Below are positions 49,901 to 59,564 of a stretch of 59,661 nucleotides of DNA, one piece after another. The notes under the pieces were generated by a model, which was not told the DNA's origin, did not search any database, and saw only the letters and a program-made list of their open reading frames with translations. Every line of letters starts with the position of its first letter. Position 1 is the first letter of the stretch. The stretch covers positions 1 through 59,661 of the forward strand of contig CAJPNZ010000006.1 of assembly GCA_905372155.1 (NCBI GenBank). Direction: 5' to 3'. The position numbers and the translations under genes are program-made. The DNA comes from Propionibacteriaceae bacterium (GTDB taxonomy: Bacteria > Actinomycetota > Actinomycetes > Propionibacteriales > Propionibacteriaceae).

Positions 49901-49901
<1 letters not shown>
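49275..49901 (-). CDS. dhaL: Dihydroxyacetone kinase ADP-binding subunit DhaL
   Basis: This 208-residue all-helical subunit keeps ADP as a cofactor that is rephosphorylated by DhaM. The nucleotide/Mg site shows D-A-A-I-G-D-A-D-H-G-T-N-M-A-R-G (about 28-43, with the conserved D-x-D-H-G) and G-G-S-A-G-P-L-Y-G-T-F-F (about 74-85). A-R-K-G-R-A-S-Y-L-G-E-R-S-x-G-H-x-D-P-G-A is at the C-terminal end. Its ATG overlaps the dhaK stop by one base (TGATG), so translation is coupled. Confidence 0.93.
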
Positions 49902-50896
<995 letters not shown>

Positions 50897-51112
50897 GTGG
50901 GGTGCTCCTGCTCCATTGCGGACCGTTCATCCTCGATGCTCGCGCGAAACCGCTTGTGAATCAAGCAAACAGCGTGCGGGCTGCACGAGCGTGCCGGGCC
51001 GGCGGCCATGAGGGCACGAACTTTCGGCTGGGGTTGTGGTTCCGGTGTGGGTAGGATGCGGCGGTAAGGCCCCGGCTTTGCTGGGGCTTGCTTCGCGTCT
51101 TGGAGGAAATCA

Positions 51113-52396
51113 ATGCCTGGTGTTGTCGTGGTCGGAGCTCAGTGGGGTGACGAGGGCAAGGGCAAAGCAACCGATCAACTGGGGGATCGCGTCGACCTGT
51201 GCGTGCGCTACTCGGGCGGCAACAACGCGGGTCACACCCTCGTGGTCGGGGGTGAGACCTTCGTCATGCACCTGCTGCCCTCCGGGATCCTCAACCCCGG
51301 CACCACGACCGTGATCGGCAACGGCGTGGTGGTGGACCTCGACGTGCTCGCCGAGGAGCTGCAGACCCTCGCCTCCCGTGGGGTCGAGGTGCCGCACCCG
51401 CTGATCAGCGCCAACGCCCACATCATCACCGAGTACCACAAGGTGCTCGACAAGGTCACCGAACGTTTCCTGGGCAAGCGGCGCATCGGCACCACCGGCC
51501 GCGGCGTCGGTCCCGCCTACTCCGACAAGGTCAACCGCGTGGGGGTTCGCATCCAGGACATCTTCGACGAGTCGATCCTGCGGCAGAAGGTCGAGGCGGC
51601 CCTCGACCAGAAGAACCAGCTGCTGGTCAAGGTCTACAACCGCCGCCCCATCGGGGCCGACGCGATCGTCGAGGCGCTGCTGGCGCACGCCGAGAGCATC
51701 CGGCCGCACGTCATCGATGCGGGAAGGTTCATCAACGACGCCCTCGACCGCGGCGAGGTGGTGCTGTTCGAGGGAGCCCAGGCACACCACCTGGACGTCG
51801 ACCACGGCACCTACCCGTACGTGACCTCGTCGAACCCGATCGCGGCGGGCGCCTGCACGGGGGCGGGCGTCGGTCCCACCCGCATCGACCGGACCATCGG
51901 CATCGCGAAGGCCTACACCACCCGTGTCGGCGAGGGACCGTTCCCCACCGAGCTGCACGACGAGGACGGCGACAGGCTGCGCCGCGACGGCGGCGAGTTC
52001 GGGGCCACGACGGGCAGGCCGCGCCGCTGCGGCTGGTTCGACGCGCTCGTGGTGGAACAGGCCGTGAAGATCAACGGCTTCACCGACGTCTTCCTCACCA
52101 AACTGGACGTCCTTTCCGGCTGGGAGAGGATCCCGGTGTGCGTGGCCTACGACGTCGACGGGACGCGCCACGACGTGATGCCCGTCACCCAGTCCGACTT
52201 CCACCACGCCACACCGGTCTACGAGGAGCTGCCCGGCTGGAGCGAGGACATCTCTGCCTGCCGTGACTTCGGGGAGCTGCCCGCGACCTGCCGGGCTTAC
52301 GTGAAACGCCTGGAGGAGCTGATCGGTTGCCGCATCTCCGGGATCGGGGTCGGTCCGGGACGCGAACAGACCATCATCGTCAACGACCTCCTGTGA
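51113..52396 (+). CDS. purA: Adenylosuccinate synthetase
   Basis: This 427-residue enzyme catalyses the first AMP-specific step from IMP, using GTP and aspartate. The P-loop G-A-Q-W-G-D-E-G-K-G-K (about 8-18), the IMP/Mg site S-G-G-N-N-A-G-H-T (about 33-41), G-T-T-G-R-G-V-G-P-A-Y (about 124-134), F-E-G-A-Q-A and D-V-D-H-G-T-Y-P-Y-V-T-S-S-N-P, and G-R-P-R-R-C-G-W-F-D are all present. GGAGG precedes the ATG. A short hairpin GCCCCGGC/GCTGGGGC lies in the leader near 51068-51088. The gene is divergent from dhaK. Confidence 0.96.
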   Translation: MPGVVVVGAQWGDEGKGKATDQLGDRVDLCVRYSGGNNAGHTLVVGGETFVMHLLPSGILNPGTTTVIGNGVVVDLDVLAEELQTLASRGVEVPHPLISANAHIITEYHKVLDKVTERFLGKRRIGTTGRGVGPAYSDKVNRVGVRIQDIFDESILRQKVEAALDQKNQLLVKVYNRRPIGADAIVEALLAHAESIRPHVIDAGRFINDALDRGEVVLFEGAQAHHLDVDHGTYPYVTSSNPIAAGACTGAGVGPTRIDRTIGIAKAYTTRVGEGPFPTELHDEDGDRLRRDGGEFGATTGRPRRCGWFDALVVEQAVKINGFTDVFLTKLDVLSGWERIPVCVAYDVDGTRHDVMPVTQSDFHHATPVYEELPGWSEDISACRDFGELPATCRAYVKRLEELIGCRISGIGVGPGREQTIIVNDLL

Positions 52397-52416
52397 CGGA
52401 CCGGTAGGTTGACGAC

Positions 52417-52620
52417 ATGACATCGAAACCGCGCGCCGTCATCACCCCACCGCCCCCGTTGGATGCGGCCCTCGACGGCGACGGGGAGCTGCTGGCCGCT
52501 TGGAAACGGCTTCCTCCCAGCCATCAACGGGAATGGATCAGGAGCATCGAGGACGCGAAACGCCCCGAGACCAAGCAGCGACGTCTCACCCAGCTGAGGG
52601 AGAAGCTCCTGGGAATCTGA
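52417..52620 (+). CDS. Small YdeI/OmdA-type protein
   Basis: This 67-residue protein contains L-D-A-A-L-D-G-D-G-E-L-L-A-A-W-K-R-L-P-P-S-H-Q-R-E-W-I-R-S-I-E-D-A-K-R-P-E-T-K-Q-R-R. This is the C-terminal helical signature (L-P-P-S-H-R-R-E-x-x-x-x-I-x-x-A-K-x-x-x-T-x-x-R-R) of the bacteriocin-protection YdeI/OmpD-associated family. The larger N-terminal domain found in many members is absent, so it is the short form. The role is uncertain. It follows purA by 20 bases on the same strand and may be co-transcribed. Confidence 0.7.
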   Translation: MTSKPRAVITPPPPLDAALDGDGELLAAWKRLPPSHQREWIRSIEDAKRPETKQRRLTQLREKLLGI

Positions 52621-52699
52621 ACCATCCAAGACCGTGTCGGCTTTTGGGCCGGTTTGGGCAGGGAAGGGGCGCGATTCCACCGAGCTGACCGAAGGTTAG

Positions 52700-54004
52700 G
52701 TGAGTATTGGGCACATGACCTCGGTGGGATCTCGCAGGAAACGCCCGAAACTGACCTGGTCCGGAAAGTCCTCCGGCATCGCCCCGGACTTGGCGCGCCC
52801 CGAGGCTCTCCAGCTGGTCAGGAGGTACCTCGAGGCATCCGGGGAAGCGGAGCCCCGTGACCTAGCAGCCTCACCCGACTCCGAACTCCTGCAGCGCCTG
52901 GGAGCGGTCGGTGGCGACGGAATGCTCACCAATGCCGCCTGGTTGATGCTTGTGGGGAACGGACGCCCGGTCATCGAGTACCGGCTCCGAGGCGGGCACA
53001 GGGAGCTGCGGCTGAGCGGGGAACTCTCCGTTCTGGAGCAGCTGACTCTGGTGCTCGATGCCGTCCGCAGGAACAACCCAGAGGTCCGGATGCCCGACTG
53101 GGCGGAGGAGGAAACCGTCCCCGCCCTGAGCGCCCAGGTGGCCCGGGAGGCCGTCATCAACGGGGTGGTGCACCGCGACTGGACCGTCCCGCACGCCACC
53201 GAGGTGGAGCAGGAGCACCGCCTCGGGACGCTGAGGGTGCGCAGTCCCGGGGGCTTCGTCGGGGGATTCGGGGAGTACGACGTGTTCTCCCGGTCGCAGT
53301 TTCCCCGCAACTCACATTTGATGAAGCTCCTGAAGCCACTCGGCCTGGTGGAAATCCGGGGGACTGGGGTCCGCAGGATGGTCTCCGGACTGGTCGGGCA
53401 CGGCCAACCCGCCCCGACTTTCCGGGAGGTGGAGGGCAGCAGCGTCGAGGTGCTCCTGGGTGGCCGTCCCCCCGATCCCGCCTGGCAGCTCTGGATCTCA
53501 GAACTCGGGTGGCCGCGGACGCTGGAGGACCACCGCCTGCTGTTGCTGCTACGGCGGGTCGCGGACCACCGCTGGATCGACATCAGGACCGCCGCCAGGA
53601 TCACCCACGCGCATGAAATCCTGGCCCGTACACTGCTGAGAAAACTGGGCAGCATCAAGGTCTCCGGTTCCTGGCTTCTCATCCCGGTGGCCGGTGTGCC
53701 GCCGGAGAGCCCCGAGGTGTGGACCCTGTCCCAACCGGCACGGGAGGGACTGGCCGCGCTGTATGACCGGGTGAAACTCGCCATGCCGGGACGTGACCGG
53801 CAGGCCGTGGCGCGCAGCTACGTGCAGTCGCGGGGTAGGCTCTCCACCACGGAGCTGGGATCGATCCTCGGGATATCGGCGGCGGGGGCGGTCCCGCTGA
53901 TCCAGAAGCTGGAACGAACCGGGGTGGTGCAGCCCGCGTGGGCCCACCGGAAGGGACGCGGGTTCCACTACGTCTTGAAGGATCCGGTTTCGGGGGAAGA
54001 ATGA
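52700..54004 (+). CDS. ATP-binding protein, RecG/AlbA_2-type transcriptional regulator-like
   Basis: This 434-residue protein resembles the so-called ATP-dependent DNA helicase-related (HATPase_c_4) proteins. R-E-A-V-I-N-G-V-V-H-R-D-W-T (about 150-163) is the GHKL-type N box. V-R-S-P-G-G-F-V-G-G-F-G (about 180-191) and R-N-S-H-L-M-K-L-L-K-P-L-G-L-V-E-I-R-G-T-G-V-R-R-M form the lid region. Two C-terminal winged helices (about 270-320 and 370-430) suggest DNA binding. Most relatives have an AlbA_2 domain in front of this; here only a short piece, W-S-G-K-S-S-G-I-A-P-D-L, remains, so the N-terminus may be shortened. Starts at 52700 (GTG) and 52715 (ATG) are both possible. Confidence 0.7.
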   Translation: MSIGHMTSVGSRRKRPKLTWSGKSSGIAPDLARPEALQLVRRYLEASGEAEPRDLAASPDSELLQRLGAVGGDGMLTNAAWLMLVGNGRPVIEYRLRGGHRELRLSGELSVLEQLTLVLDAVRRNNPEVRMPDWAEEETVPALSAQVAREAVINGVVHRDWTVPHATEVEQEHRLGTLRVRSPGGFVGGFGEYDVFSRSQFPRNSHLMKLLKPLGLVEIRGTGVRRMVSGLVGHGQPAPTFREVEGSSVEVLLGGRPPDPAWQLWISELGWPRTLEDHRLLLLLRRVADHRWIDIRTAARITHAHEILARTLLRKLGSIKVSGSWLLIPVAGVPPESPEVWTLSQPAREGLAALYDRVKLAMPGRDRQAVARSYVQSRGRLSTTELGSILGISAAGAVPLIQKLERTGVVQPAWAHRKGRGFHYVLKDPVSGEE

Positions 54005-54008
54005 AACC

Positions 54009-54371
54009 ATGACCTCCTGGCGCATCAAACGCATCTACGAGGAACCCGCCGAGACGGACGGCTACCGCGTTCTCGTCGACCGGCTCTGGCCGCGGGGGAT
54101 CTCGAAGGAGGCCGCGCACCTGGACGAGTGGTGCAAGGACGTGGCGCCGAGCACAGAAGCGCGACGCGACTTCGGGCACGACCCGGCCCGGTTCGGGGAG
54201 TTCAGGGACCGCTACCGGGCCGAGCTGAAGGCCTCCGGCGCGGCCGGGGCCCTGGCGGAGAGACTCGCCGACCGGCCGGTGGTGACGCTGCTGTACGCGG
54301 CGCACGACCCGCGGATCAACCAGGCGGTGGTGCTGCAGGAGTTCCTGGGGGATCCCCGGGCCACCTCGTGA
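54009..54371 (+). CDS. DUF488 family protein
   Basis: This 120-residue soluble protein is of the DUF488 (YeaO-like) family. The conserved run R-V-L-V-D-R-L-W-P-R-G-I-S-K-E (about 20-34), W-C-K-D-V-A-P-S-T-E-A-R-R-D-F-G-H-D-P-A-R-F (about 41-62) and V-V-T-L-L-Y-A-A-H-D (about 90-99) are clear. No biochemical function is known. It begins 4 bases after the preceding gene ends and is probably in its operon. Confidence 0.88.
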   Translation: MTSWRIKRIYEEPAETDGYRVLVDRLWPRGISKEAAHLDEWCKDVAPSTEARRDFGHDPARFGEFRDRYRAELKASGAAGALAERLADRPVVTLLYAAHDPRINQAVVLQEFLGDPRATS

Positions 54372-54491
54372 GGCGGGGTCGCGGGATGGCGGGATGATCT
54401 GATTTCCCACCGCGTGTTGCCGGGTCGGTTCAGGTTCCGGGTCGGAGGCCTCGGAGGGAGGGCACGCCCGGGAGGGCTTTCGCGACAGGCT

Positions 54492-54998
54492 CTAGATGTC
54501 GAGTTCCTCGAGGGGTCGGATCTTTTCGGCAGCGGCGATCCGCTCGGCCAGATCCGGTTCCTTCTCGCGCAGCTGGTCGAGTGTGTCGTAGATCTCCAGG
54601 GTGCGGTCGCTGCGGATCCAGAAACTGTGGGTCCACGTGAGGGGGTCACGCCAGAGGCGTTCTCCCTGGCCCTCCCAGTCGGCCGGGTCGGCGATGATCT
54701 TCTCGTGGATGGCGTACCGGTTCTGTTTGGTGAGGTAGGCGAACCGGACACGGACCCCGTTGTCGACCTTCTCCTCCAGGCGGAGCAATTTCCGGCCGGT
54801 GAAACGGACCTTGTGGCTGACGCCGTCGTCGTCGATGGTCAGGTCGATGACCTCCATCCCCTCGTTGCGCAGCACCGCCCTGGCCATGTACTCATTCAGG
54901 GCGATCGCGACGGTGGGGGACAGGCCTCCGGGTTCCTGTGCGGCTCGTTCGAAGAGCTCTTGATCGCTCTCCGAGACGTAGATCGTTCGTCGTGGCAT
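54492..54998 (-). CDS. EXLDI family protein
   Basis: This 168-residue protein ends E-E-L-D-I, matching the C-terminal E-x-L-D-I signature after which this actinobacterial family is named. The N-terminus M-P-R-R-T-I-Y-V-S-E-S-D-Q-E-L-F-E-R-A-A-Q looks like a ribbon-helix-helix DNA-binding segment. The middle holds the family-like H-K-V-R-F-T-G-R-K-L-L-R-L and R-F-A-Y-L-T-K-Q-N-R-Y-A-I-H. The ATG at 54998 is right next to a 26-base palindromic site (55002-55027), so autoregulation is likely. The gene is convergent with the DUF488 gene. The biological role of the family is not known to me. Confidence 0.78.
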   Translation of the reverse strand: MPRRTIYVSESDQELFERAAQEPGGLSPTVAIALNEYMARAVLRNEGMEVIDLTIDDDGVSHKVRFTGRKLLRLEEKVDNGVRVRFAYLTKQNRYAIHEKIIADPADWEGQGERLWRDPLTWTHSFWIRSDRTLEIYDTLDQLREKEPDLAERIAAAEKIRPLEELDI

Positions 54999-55001
54999 GA
55001 G

Positions 55002-55027
55002 GTGAGTATATGCATACGTATACTCAC
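55002..55027 (-). promoter_or_regulatory. Palindromic operator at the EXLDI gene
   Basis: GTGAGTATA (55002-55010) and TATACTCAC (55019-55027) are perfect inverted arms with the 8-base spacer TGCATACG. The site is AT-rich in a GC-rich context and begins 3 bases from the start codon. It can cover the ribosome binding site and probably the -10 region. Confidence 0.7.
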
Positions 55028-55082
55028 TATTTGCAAGGGTCGCCCGGGAACGCGGAAGCTTGCCGGCCGACGGCACCGAGGA

Positions 55083-56060
55083 TCAGGCCGCCTCGGCCTC
55101 GGGGAGCCTCACCATCCGCCAACCGTTGTCCAGGCCGACCACCACCCCATCGGGAAGGGACGCGATCGCCCGGACCGGTCGTCTGAAGCGGGTCTCGTGG
55201 AGCTGGTCACCCGTTGCGGGGTCCGTCACCCAGACCGTGCCGTCACCGTGTCCCGTGGCGATCCGTAGCCCGGGCAGGGACACCCCGAGACCGGGTTCGA
55301 GCCCTGAGGGAAGCCGGTAGGAGGCCACCTTCTCTTCGGCCTGCGGATCCCACAGCGTGTAACCGCCTTCCTCGTCGATCACCACCAACAGCGTCCGCTC
55401 CGGGGACGTGTGGGCGGTGATGCTGTTCAACCATTCGTCAGGCCCGGTCAACCGCCCCACGCTGCGGCCGGTTTCCGGGTCCCACAACAAGGTGACGCCG
55501 TCGCCGCTGGATGCGAGCCGTGGCTGACCGCCGGGGGTGAGCCAGGTGACGAGGTCGACGGCCGCGACCTCGTGGCCGATGAGCGCAAGCCCGTCCTGCG
55601 TCCCGGCCTCGGGATCGATGATGCGGATACCGGCGTCACCGCAGGTGACCGCGATTCGGGGTCGACCCGACGTGGTGCTCCACGCCGCCAGCCGTGACCC
55701 CGTGTCTGCTTCCGCGACCCGCAGCTCGCCGATCCGGTCTCCCGTGACCGGATCCCGGACGTGAATTTCCTGGTCGGCGGTGAGCGCCGCGAGCCGGGGG
55801 CTCCCGGTGCTCGACACGAAGGTGGTCAGGCGAACGGGGGTGCCGCTGATCGGCAGCCTCCGCAGCCGGCGTCCCGAATCGGCGTCCCAGATACGGACGA
55901 AGCGGCTGCGACCGAGCGTGGCCACCCGCGGTTTCCCGTCCGCGGTGGTGAAGGTCGCGATCGACCTGACGGCACCGCGCCCTCGTGTGCGCCTGAGCCG
56001 GGCCAGGGCCAACACGCCCAGGGTGGTGGCGGCAACGATCTTCCTCGGGATCCGACGCAT
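55083..56060 (-). CDS. WD40-repeat protein (smaller of a pair)
   Basis: This 325-residue protein has a basic N-terminus with a weak hydrophobic stretch (KIVAATTLGVLALARL) followed by about six WD40-type blades. Each carries a motif like V-R-I-W-D-A-D-S-G-R-R-L, I-H-V-R-D-P-V-T-G-D-R-I-G, T-L-L-W-D-P-E-T-G-R-S-V-G-R-L or V-W-V-T-D-P-A-T-G-D-Q-L. It would form a single propeller for protein interaction. No catalytic domain is seen. It is downstream of, and on the same strand as, the larger WD40 gene, 116 bases apart. Confidence 0.72.
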   Translation of the reverse strand: MRRIPRKIVAATTLGVLALARLRRTRGRGAVRSIATFTTADGKPRVATLGRSRFVRIWDADSGRRLRRLPISGTPVRLTTFVSSTGSPRLAALTADQEIHVRDPVTGDRIGELRVAEADTGSRLAAWSTTSGRPRIAVTCGDAGIRIIDPEAGTQDGLALIGHEVAAVDLVTWLTPGGQPRLASSGDGVTLLWDPETGRSVGRLTGPDEWLNSITAHTSPERTLLVVIDEEGGYTLWDPQAEEKVASYRLPSGLEPGLGVSLPGLRIATGHGDGTVWVTDPATGDQLHETRFRRPVRAIASLPDGVVVGLDNGWRMVRLPEAEAA

Positions 56061-56176
56061 CCGATCAGTCTTCCGGGATCGCGACGGCGCATGTCATTCG
56101 GCGTTCTCCGGAGCGGGCATTCAGGTGGGTCATGGCCTGAACAGTACCCGGCGCAACCGACAAAACGGAGGCGGAG

Positions 56177-57919
56177 CTACACCCCCAGCGGAAGCCGCAG
56201 CAGCGCCCAGCCGTCGTCGAGGCTCACGGCCAGGTCGCCGTAGCGCAACGACATGATGGTTTCGGTGTAGTCCAGGGCGTGCATGGCGTAGGTCATCCTG
56301 CCCGTCGCAATGTCCCAGAACCTGATGGAGCGGTCGAGTCCTGACGTGACCAGGCGGGTGCGACCCTCCCGGTTCGTTCCCACCAGGACGACGTCGCAGA
56401 GGTTCTCCTCGCCGCTGCTGAGACGGCCCAGCTGCCGACCGTTGCCCGGATCCCAGACGCGGACTATGTAGTCGTCTCCGGTGGTCACCAGCCGGGGTTC
56501 GCCGTTCGCGGCGGAGAAGGCCCCCACGCGGGTCATCGGGCAGGACGGTCCCTGCAGGGGCCTGCCGATCTGCCGGCCCACGTCGGGATCCCAGACGCGG
56601 ATGGCGCCATCGTCGCCGACGGAGGCCAGCCAGGCGTCGCCGTGACGGGTGGTGAAGGTGCTCAAGGCCCTGACCGGTCCGGCGTGCCCCGTCAGCGACC
56701 GGCCGACCTGCGTTCCCCGGATCGGATCCCAGAGCCGGATGCTGCCGTCGCTGCTGGCCGTGGCCAGCCGGATATCCCCGAACGGCGTGGTCCAGGCCAG
56801 GATGTCGTTGATGCGTGCGGCGTGCCCGCTCAGGGAATCGCCGACGAGCTGTCCCGAATCGAGATCCCAGAACCGCAGGGACTCCTGTTCCGCGACGGCG
56901 AGCATCTGGCTGCCCTGCTGGGTGGTGAACCGGGCACTGCACGTCTCCGCCCAGAGCTGTCCGGGGCAGGCGTTCAACGCCCCGACCCACTGGCCCGTGT
57001 CAGGTTCCCAGATCTGGAGAACGTCGTCGTAGGGGTGGCCGATGGTGCCGACCCGCGGCGAACCGTCGCCGGCCGTGAACCAGGTGATCACCTGCATCTC
57101 GTCCAGTTGTTCGACGAATCTCGCCGCCGGGCGCGACTTGGAGGCCGGATCCCAGACCCTGATGGTGTGGTCGCGGGAGGCGGACGCCAGCAGTGGACGC
57201 CCGGCGGGGCCGTAGAAGGAGGAAACGGCCGTCACCTGGAAATCGTGGCCGCGCAGCGGGACCCCGACCTCCTCGCCGGTCGTGCGATCCGTGATCCGGA
57301 CGTTGTTCCCGTCCGGGGAGGCCAGCAGGGTCCGACCGTAGGCGTCGGTGAAGGTGGCCTCACGCCTGGTGGGTATGCCCGAGAGCGGTGAGTCGACGGG
57401 CTCGTCGGTCTCTTCCCCGGTACCGGGATCCCACGTGCGTGTGGTGGCGTCGTCACTCTCGGAGACGAGCAGGGAGCGGCCGTCCCGGGCGTTGCAGCGG
57501 GAGAGCTCGGTGACGTCGCCGGTGTGTCCCGCAAGCGTCAGATGTGGTGTCTGGGGGCGTCGAACGGCCTGCCGGACGAACCACGTGGACTCGTCGACGG
57601 CGCTCGGGGGCATGGACGTGAACCAGGCCGTCGCGAGTTGCCGGATGCCCTGCCGGTCCTGCGGGTCCGCGTCGCGCAGCAGATGACTGGCGGCCAGCAT
57701 CCCCGCGACCCGGGGAGGCAGCGAATACCGCCCGAACGCGTCCTGCATGATCCGCTGGGTCAGCTCACGAGGATTGATGCGGTCCATGGCGAGCTCGTTC
57801 TCGGCCAGTTCCTGCAGCCACGCCTGCACGCCTGAACGGGCGGGAAGCGTCGCCTCCTCGTCGTGGGGGATGTCTGCGTGCATGGCGAGATGAGCAGGTG
57901 ATCCCGATTGGATGCTCAT
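56177..57919 (-). CDS. WD40-repeat protein with helical N-terminal domain
   Basis: This 580-residue protein has an N-terminal helical region (about 25-110) including W-L-Q-E-L-A-E-N-E-L-A-M-D and R-E-L-T-Q-R-I-M-Q-D-A-F-G-R-Y. About ten WD40 blades follow, with motifs such as T-R-T-W-D-P-G-T-G, I-R-V-W-D-P-A-S-K, L-Q-I-W-E-P-D-T-G, I-R-L-W-D-P-I-R-G-T-Q-V-G-R-S-L-T-G-H and I-R-V-W-D-P-D-V-G-R-Q-I-G-R-P-L. GAGGAG precedes the ATG at 57919. WD40 proteins of this kind in actinobacteria are often sensor parts of kinase or STAND NTPase systems, but no such domain is encoded here. It is divergent from purD. Confidence 0.78.
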   Translation of the reverse strand: MSIQSGSPAHLAMHADIPHDEEATLPARSGVQAWLQELAENELAMDRINPRELTQRIMQDAFGRYSLPPRVAGMLAASHLLRDADPQDRQGIRQLATAWFTSMPPSAVDESTWFVRQAVRRPQTPHLTLAGHTGDVTELSRCNARDGRSLLVSESDDATTRTWDPGTGEETDEPVDSPLSGIPTRREATFTDAYGRTLLASPDGNNVRITDRTTGEEVGVPLRGHDFQVTAVSSFYGPAGRPLLASASRDHTIRVWDPASKSRPAARFVEQLDEMQVITWFTAGDGSPRVGTIGHPYDDVLQIWEPDTGQWVGALNACPGQLWAETCSARFTTQQGSQMLAVAEQESLRFWDLDSGQLVGDSLSGHAARINDILAWTTPFGDIRLATASSDGSIRLWDPIRGTQVGRSLTGHAGPVRALSTFTTRHGDAWLASVGDDGAIRVWDPDVGRQIGRPLQGPSCPMTRVGAFSAANGEPRLVTTGDDYIVRVWDPGNGRQLGRLSSGEENLCDVVLVGTNREGRTRLVTSGLDRSIRFWDIATGRMTYAMHALDYTETIMSLRYGDLAVSLDDGWALLRLPLGV

Positions 57920-57990
57920 CTGGCTCCTCACGCCTCTGCATGCCGATGGATACAGGTTAATCGAGACTTCGGCGCGACCCAGGAGGTTCG

Positions 57991-58012
57991 CTGTCGGCCG
58001 ATCGCCCGACAG
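57991..58012. other. Hairpin in the purD/WD40 divergent promoter region
   Basis: CTGTCGG (57991-57997) pairs with CCGACAG (58006-58012). It lies between the two divergent start codons and could be an operator or a leader hairpin. Confidence 0.35.
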
Positions 58013-58117
58013 GCCTGGCTGCCTCGTTCCCCACATCCGGTCGTGGGGCGTCGGAACGCCCGGTCCGGTGCGCTGCGGCCGGGCGCGACCCTCGGGGCAG
58101 GATCTAAGCTTCGGGGG

Positions 58118-59344
58118 GTGACCACTGTTCTGCTTCTCGGTTCCGGCGGGCGCGAACACGCCCTGGGCCGCGCCCTCGTCGCCGATCCCTCCGTCCAGCT
58201 GCACGCCGCCCCCGGGAATCCCGGGCTGGCCGCGATCGGGACCCTGCACGCCGTCGACCCCTCCGACCCCGCGGCCGTGGTCGCACTGGCCCGGCGGGTC
58301 GGGGCCGACCTGGTGGTCGTGGGACCGGAGGCACCCCTGGTGGCGGGGGTGGCCGACGCCGTCCGGGAGGCCGGCATCGACTGCTTCGGCCCGTCCGCGG
58401 CGGCCGCCGAACTGGAGGGTTCCAAGGCCTTCGCCAAGGACGTGATGCGCGCCGCCGGGGTGCCGACCGCCGCCGCCCGCGTGTGCGCGACGCCCGGCGA
58501 GGCCGCCGCCGCCCTCGACGCCTATGGTCCGCCGTACGTCGTCAAGAACGACGGCCTGGCGGCCGGCAAGGGGGTCGTCGTCACCCCCGACCGTGCCGCA
58601 GCCCTGGCGCACGCCGAGGCCTGCGGGAAAGCGGTGATCGAGGAGTTCCTCGACGGGCCGGAGCTCTCGTTGTTCGCGATCTGCGACGGCGTCACCGCGG
58701 TGCCGCTGCTGCCCGCCCAGGACTTCAAACGCGTCGGCGACGGCGATGCCGGCCCAAACACCGGCGGCATGGGGGCCTACTGCCCGCTGCCGTGGGCCCC
58801 GGACGGGCTCGTCGAGGAGGTCATGACCCAGGTGATCGCCCCGACGCTGACCGAGATGAGGCGCCGCGGCACGCCCTTCACCGGACTGTTGTATGCAGGG
58901 CTGGCGTTGACCGGTCGCGGGGTGCGGGTGGTGGAGTTCAACGTCCGGTTCGGTGACCCCGAGACCCAGGCCGTCCTGGCGCTGCTGGAAACCCCCCTCG
59001 CCGGTGTGCTGCGCGCCGCCGCCCGCGGTGAACTGGCAGGCCTACCGCCGCTGCGGTGGCGCGACGGCGCCGCCGTGGTGGTCGTCGAGGCGGCGCAGGG
59101 CTACCCGGGCACCCCGGTCGGGGGAGGGCGCATCGACCTGCCCGCCGACACCGACCGCGCATGGACGGTACACGCCGGAACGAAATCGACTGACGGGAGG
59201 CTCGTCGCGTCCGGGGGTCGGGTGCTGGGGATCGTCGGGCTGGGAGAGGACCTGGAACAGGCCCGCGGTCGCGCCTACCAACACCTGTCGCGGGTGGGCT
59301 TCCCCGACGGCTTCCACCGAACCGACATCGGCATCCCACACTGA
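58118..59344 (+). CDS. purD: Phosphoribosylamine-glycine ligase
   Basis: This 408-residue ATP-grasp enzyme forms GAR, the second step of purine synthesis. The N-terminal V-L-L-L-G-S-G-G-R-E-H-A-L (about 4-16), H-A-A-P-G-N-P-G, V-V-V-G-P-E-A-P-L-V-A-G (about 67-78), V-K-N-D-G-L-A-A-G-K-G-V (about 147-158), G-P-N-T-G-G-M-G-A-Y and E-F-N-V-R-F-G-D-P-E-T-Q are all typical. The GTG at 58118 starts exactly at the conserved N-terminus; upstream codons belong to the promoter region. purA lies 5.7 kb away on the same strand but is not in the same operon. Confidence 0.96.
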   Translation: MTTVLLLGSGGREHALGRALVADPSVQLHAAPGNPGLAAIGTLHAVDPSDPAAVVALARRVGADLVVVGPEAPLVAGVADAVREAGIDCFGPSAAAAELEGSKAFAKDVMRAAGVPTAAARVCATPGEAAAALDAYGPPYVVKNDGLAAGKGVVVTPDRAAALAHAEACGKAVIEEFLDGPELSLFAICDGVTAVPLLPAQDFKRVGDGDAGPNTGGMGAYCPLPWAPDGLVEEVMTQVIAPTLTEMRRRGTPFTGLLYAGLALTGRGVRVVEFNVRFGDPETQAVLALLETPLAGVLRAAARGELAGLPPLRWRDGAAVVVVEAAQGYPGTPVGGGRIDLPADTDRAWTVHAGTKSTDGRLVASGGRVLGIVGLGEDLEQARGRAYQHLSRVGFPDGFHRTDIGIPH

Positions 59345-59401
59345 GAAGCCCGCCGGCAGCTCCCCAAAGTCGGTTGAGCCGACCTGCGAGGCTTTCCCCT
59401 G

Positions 59402-59554
59402 AAGCTGGTTGAGCCGGCCCTCACGAGCGTCAGCGAGTGGGTCGTGTCGAAACCAGAGTGACTGTGTCCGGGGTCTTGGGTTGGGTTTGCCGGCTGGGTG
59501 TGGGGTGGTTTCGACTCGGGTCGCTCGTTCCTCGCTCCCCGGCTCAACCGGCTT
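59402..59554. repeat. Dispersed palindromic element, copy E (plus partial arm at 59369)
   Basis: It starts AAGCTGGTTGAGCCGG and ends CCGGCTCAACCGGCTT, with inner arms GTGTCGAAACC / GGTTTCGACTCG. A broken left arm (GTCGGTTGAGCCGACCTGCG) lies just before it, at about 59371. It follows purD by some 60 bases. The region 59345-59661 contains no gene. Confidence 0.85.
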
Positions 59555-59564
59555 GGAAGTAGTG

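Noticed and set aside
51030..51112. Possible purine riboswitch or structured leader before purA
   Set aside because: Only a short GC hairpin is seen; the conserved loop sequences of purine riboswitches are absent.
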